Shown: positions 32,862 to 36,095 of the stretch, in pieces | How the letters are laid out: the number at the start of each line of letters is the position of its first letter | Position numbering within the stretch: the stretch's first letter is position 1 | Notes under the pieces: model-generated | Databases searched by the model: none | Told to the model about the DNA's origin: nothing | What the model saw: the letters and a program-made list of their open reading frames with translations, nothing else | Translations under genes and position numbers: made by a program | From: Maribacter sp. | GTDB taxonomy: Bacteria > Bacteroidota > Bacteroidia > Flavobacteriales > Flavobacteriaceae | Length of the DNA: 36,095 bases | NCBI GenBank assembly: GCA_003232155.1 | Contig: QILY01000118.1 | Span: forward strand, 1 to 36,095 | Direction: 5' to 3'

Positions 32862-33509
32862 TTATAAAGACCAAGCTTTACCTTCTGTTAATTCTTCTAC
32901 ATCACCACAAGCAATATATTTTCCAGGAATAGATTGGTAAGCCAATATTTCTTCACCAACATATTCAGAGGTTTTATAAGCCCAAATAGTCAATCCTCTT
33001 AAATTACTCGTAAATGCATAACGTGCAGTGTCATCGCTAAGATTTCCACCGCCGCCAGCAGCACTTTCTTCTATATAAGCTTCAATGGCTTTCTGATAGG
33101 TTTTTTCTTGCTCTTTAGATATTTTGAGCGCATTTGCTACTATAGGTTCCAAATCTACGGGTTCTAAATCTACAGCTTTTTCCTTTCCAGAAGCTTCCAA
33201 TGCTTTACTAATAAATTTATCCATAGTCATTTTCACCATGTCTTGTTGCTCTTTTTCCATTACTTCATTGGCAAATCGATCAACAAAAATATTGACCTGT
33301 ACCTCAGTTGCAGAGGGCGTATCTGTTTTAGGAAGAATAATATCAACAAGATGAGTAAGAACCGAGCCTTGTTCTTTAGTGAAGAAATGAGGAGTCCATT
33401 CAAGTACGTTTTCTGTTTTACAACTTTGAACTATACTAATCAAAGTAGGTGTTGCTACCACGTACCCTAGTGACATTCCCATGTTTCTGAGTGCTTTCCT
33501 TCTATCCAT
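32862..33509 (-). CDS. Gluconate 2-dehydrogenase subunit 3-family protein
   Basis: 215 residues. The N-terminus (MDRRKALRNMG then a hydrophobic stretch to VQSC) is a twin-arginine-like signal, so export in folded form is likely. The body (FFTKEQGSVLTHLVDIILPKTDTPSATEV, FVDRF) matches the small subunit-3 family of membrane sugar dehydrogenases. Its start codon overlaps the stop of the GMC oxidoreductase by one base (TAATG), so translation is coupled and the two act as a pair. In characterised enzymes the small subunit helps export and stabilise the flavoprotein. No cytochrome c subunit is encoded next to them. Confidence 0.88.
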   Translation of the reverse strand: MDRRKALRNMGMSLGYVVATPTLISIVQSCKTENVLEWTPHFFTKEQGSVLTHLVDIILPKTDTPSATEVQVNIFVDRFANEVMEKEQQDMVKMTMDKFISKALEASGKEKAVDLEPVDLEPIVANALKISKEQEKTYQKAIEAYIEESAAGGGGNLSDDTARYAFTSNLRGLTIWAYKTSEYVGEEILAYQSIPGKYIACGDVEELTEGKAWSL

Positions 33510-35221
33510 TATATATTTCCTTTTTTAAGTTCTTGTGCTGCATGGTTGGCAGCTCTGGCACTAAATGCCATATAAGTTAATGATGGGTTAACGCAACTTG
33601 CCGAAGTCATAAATGATCCGTCAGTTACATACACATTGGGCACATCATGAAGGGCATTATTACCGTCAAGTACCGAAGTTTTACGATTTCTACCCATACG
33701 GGCTGTTCCCATTTCATGAATACTTAGACCCAATGCACCAGGATTATCATAAGGCTCCACCTCACGCAAACCAGCTTTCTCTAACATTTGAACAGCAGAT
33801 TCTTTCATGTCTTTTCGCATGTTCCATTCGTTTTCTTTGAACGCTGCATCAAAGGTAACCGTAGGTAAGTCCCATTTGTCTTTTTTGTCGTAGTCAAGGG
33901 TAAATCGATTTTCTTGGTCAGGTAATACTTCTCCAAAGCCTGTCATACCAAATTCCCATCCGCCTGGCTTTAGAACGGCATCTTTCAAATCTTTTCCGTA
34001 GGATAGCTCAGCAATAGTATCTTCCCAATTGCCCCTAGAAGCACCGCCTTGATAGCCAAAGCCTCGTTTATAATCTTTTCTATTCGAATCACCACCTAAG
34101 TTTCTAAATCGTGGGATATAAATTCCGTTAGGTTTTCTTCCTTTATAATATTTGTCTTCAAAACCATCAAATTTTCCTGAAGCACCTACACCTAGATGAT
34201 GATCCATAATGTTACGGCCCAACTGGTCTGATTCATTACCCATTCCGTTAGGAAAAGCATCTGATTTAGATTGCATTAAAATAGAAGTTGAAGCTATAGC
34301 TGACGCACAAAGGAAAATGACTTTGGCCTTGAACTCAAAGGTTTCATTGGTAAGGCGATCTATAACTTTTACGCCAGTAGCTTTTTTAGTATCTGGGTCG
34401 TACATTACCTCGTGAACAATAGAATCTGGTCGAAGCGTCATATTACCCGTACGTTCTGCTGCAGGTAATGTTGAAGACAGACTGCTGAAATAGGCCCCAA
34501 AAGGACAACCTCTCATACATCTGTTTCTAAACTGACAATTACTACGGCCATCAAATTGTTTGGAACCAGTAAGGTGGGCGACACGGCCAGCTGTTACAAC
34601 ACGGCCATTGAAATTCTCAGCTACCTTTTCTCTAAAATGTTGCTCTACGCAATTAAGCTCCATCATGGGCAAGAAATTGCTATCAGGTAATTGAGGAAGC
34701 CCTAATGGCTCACCACAAACACCAATATAGGTCTCTACTTTTTCATACCATGGGGCAATATCTTTATAGCGAACGGGCCAATCAACTGCTACGCCTTCAC
34801 GTTTGTTTGCTGTGAAATCAATATCGCTCCAACGATAACTGTGACGTCCCCATTGCAGTGATCGTCCACCTACATGATAACCACGTATCCAATCAAAACG
34901 TTTGGTTTCATTATAAGGGTGTTCCAAATCATCAACAAACCACATATTGTGCTCGGGCTTGGTAGTATAACCTGTTCTATGTTGTTTTCCTTGTTTGGCA
35001 ATAATCTCCTGGGTGGGTTGTCCTCCGTTAGGAAAATCCCAAGGATCTAAATGGGCGGTCTTATAGTCTTCAATATGATTGACCATTCTTCCACGTTCTA
35101 AAACCAAGGTTTTTAAACCGTTTTCACATAATTCTTTTGCTGCCCAGCCGCCGCTGATTCCAGTACCTACAACAATCGCATCATACGATTCTTGTGCTTC
35201 ATTGTAATAGAATTTACCCAT
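33509..35221 (-). CDS. GMC-family FAD-dependent oxidoreductase (sugar/alcohol dehydrogenase type)
   Basis: 570 residues. The N-terminal FAD-binding fold is AIVVGTGISGGWAAKELCENG (15-35) with LVLERG at the second strand. A cysteine cluster CQFRNRCMRGC (C229, C235, C239; C-x5-C-x3-C) matches the region seen in gluconate/fructose-type dehydrogenases. The C-terminal GMC domain has catalytic histidine H502 in HEMGTARMG and N545 in SCVNPSLTYMAF. It oxidises a sugar, polyol or alcohol and passes electrons to a membrane acceptor; the exact substrate is not deducible. No own signal peptide is visible, so it probably hitch-hikes on the Tat-type partner encoded next to it. Confidence 0.92.
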   Translation of the reverse strand: MGKFYYNEAQESYDAIVVGTGISGGWAAKELCENGLKTLVLERGRMVNHIEDYKTAHLDPWDFPNGGQPTQEIIAKQGKQHRTGYTTKPEHNMWFVDDLEHPYNETKRFDWIRGYHVGGRSLQWGRHSYRWSDIDFTANKREGVAVDWPVRYKDIAPWYEKVETYIGVCGEPLGLPQLPDSNFLPMMELNCVEQHFREKVAENFNGRVVTAGRVAHLTGSKQFDGRSNCQFRNRCMRGCPFGAYFSSLSSTLPAAERTGNMTLRPDSIVHEVMYDPDTKKATGVKVIDRLTNETFEFKAKVIFLCASAIASTSILMQSKSDAFPNGMGNESDQLGRNIMDHHLGVGASGKFDGFEDKYYKGRKPNGIYIPRFRNLGGDSNRKDYKRGFGYQGGASRGNWEDTIAELSYGKDLKDAVLKPGGWEFGMTGFGEVLPDQENRFTLDYDKKDKWDLPTVTFDAAFKENEWNMRKDMKESAVQMLEKAGLREVEPYDNPGALGLSIHEMGTARMGRNRKTSVLDGNNALHDVPNVYVTDGSFMTSASCVNPSLTYMAFSARAANHAAQELKKGNI

Positions 35222-35304
35222 TTACCAAATTGTTTAGTCTTTAAATTTATTAAATAAAGAATTAATTTTCTACATTTATTGGCTATTCTTTTTAACGAAG
35301 GCAT

Positions 35305-36095
35305 CTAAGTACATGACAAAAATTGTATTATATTGATATCCATTGGTTTGAGGGCATTCAGTAGGCAGTTAGCAATATGGTCGAGGCCGTATTTGAACAA
35401 TGTCCTTGCCCTCCTGCCGTGTTTTTTGATTTGGATGGGCCTTACGTTCTGGTGGAGGTATATGCCGACCTTGTAGCACCATACGAAGGCCAACATTACC
35501 AACAGCACTAGTTTTTCTATGCGTTCGAGATCTGTAAGGTGGGTCTTTTCGATATCGAACCCACTGGACTTCATGGCCTTGAAGCACATCTCAATTTGCC
35601 ACCGTTGGGCATAATCGTCCCTGGCCTCTTGTGGCCGGTTGAAGGAGACGATTATCAGGAAGTCCCCTTTTTGGAACTTGCAGCCCGAGAGATAGCAATA
35701 TTGGCCATTTATCGAGACGATCTTATCATAGTGCCTGTACTGCCCCGCCCTTAGGTCGTTGAAGAGCCACGAGGCCTTTATCTCCCTTCCCTTTCGGGGA
35801 AGGTACACCTTGAAGTTGTTACGGATACGTATGTGGTACCTGATCTGCTCCCTGTTCAGGTAGGATATCCATTTCTCCCCCACGAACTCCCTGTCCGCCA
35901 CAAGGCATTCTATACAGTCCTTGCCGAACAGGTACACAAAACGATCGATCAGGTCTATCCGTTCTTGGCTGTTGGAGTTCCCCCTCTTGTCCAACATGGT
36001 GAACAGCAATGGAAAGGCAACCCCTTGGTATACCACGCCCAACATAAAGATATTGATGTCCGTTTTCCCGAACTTCCAGTTGGTACGGTCGATGG
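35305..36095 (-). mobile_element. IS4-family transposase, 5' end outside the window
   Basis: The minus-strand frame ends with TAG at 35305-35307 and remains open to the window edge, so the visible 263 codons are the C-terminal part; Met at 36045 is internal. DDE landmarks are DRTNWKFGK (first Asp, near the edge), LVADREFVG (second Asp) and YAQRWQIEMCFKAMK, which is the Y-x2-R-x3-E-x6-K signature of IS4 elements. The DNA is clearly more GC-rich than its neighbours, consistent with acquisition. The element inserted upstream of the GMC gene. Its terminal repeats cannot be defined because the other end is not visible. Confidence 0.9.

Noticed and set aside
35539..35754. Plus-strand frame within the transposase
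   Set aside because: It is antisense to the conserved DDE coding frame and shows no independent features.

Overview
The window looks like a chromosomal segment from a marine Flavobacteriaceae bacterium (Bacteroidota, Maribacter/Zobellia/Arenibacter-like; genus not provable from sequence alone). The signs are low GC, Bacteroidota-type promoter motifs (TAnnTTTG) just upstream of several genes, an nrdB-nrdA order with a eukaryote-like R2 protein, a HemJ-type heme gene, a LytS/LytTR two-component pair with TPR repeats, and many short palindromic intergenic repeats. No rRNA, tRNA or CRISPR array was seen.

Layout. 1-2600 (minus): an edge-truncated membrane-anchored protein, an exported alpha/beta hydrolase and a DsbA/FrnE-like thiol oxidoreductase. 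2918-9470 (plus): two large paralogous exported Asp-box (BNR/VPS10-like) beta-propeller proteins, separated by a mosaic repeat. 9471-14413 (plus): a gene remnant, hemJ, an NtrY-like histidine kinase, a crotonase and an exported protein of unknown function. 14414-16200: repeat-rich DNA around a PA0069-type radical SAM gene, whose predicted promoter sits inside a perfect 15-bp inverted repeat. 16216-18141 (minus): HD hydrolase, PlsC-like acyltransferase, bacilliredoxin. 18285-21895 (plus): TerB-DnaJ protein, HupE-like membrane protein, dCMP deaminase and a C-terminal processing protease. 21892-22713 (minus): a small membrane protein and MarC; then a DUF3109 protein (plus).

23407-27211 is a coherent regulatory locus. 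A TPR-containing LytS-type sensor kinase and its LytTR response regulator form a minus-strand operon. It reads away from a 46-residue membrane peptide and an exported 183-residue protein on the plus strand. The shared upstream region holds a good -33/-7 promoter for the regulator and three ACCATYTAT-like repeats spaced 24 and 21 bp apart.

27212-28408 has no convincing gene. It holds a segment dense in inverted repeats ending in a strong terminator whose left arm has a second perfect partner upstream, then two palindromic repeat elements. 28409-32090 encodes class I ribonucleotide reductase (nrdB, nrdA), which works in the same dNTP supply pathway as the dCMP deaminase. 32091-32861 holds a 25-bp terminator hairpin and two possible small membrane ORFs. 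32862-35221 (minus) is a GMC oxidoreductase with its gluconate-dehydrogenase-subunit-3-like partner, bounded by an IS4-type transposase that runs off the window edge.

I find no clear new multi-gene system such as a defence island. The best candidates for something undescribed are the LytTR locus with its divergent small peptide, the structured element at 27426-27686, the promoter-in-palindrome at 14888-14929, and the families of roughly 160-195-bp palindromic repeats.
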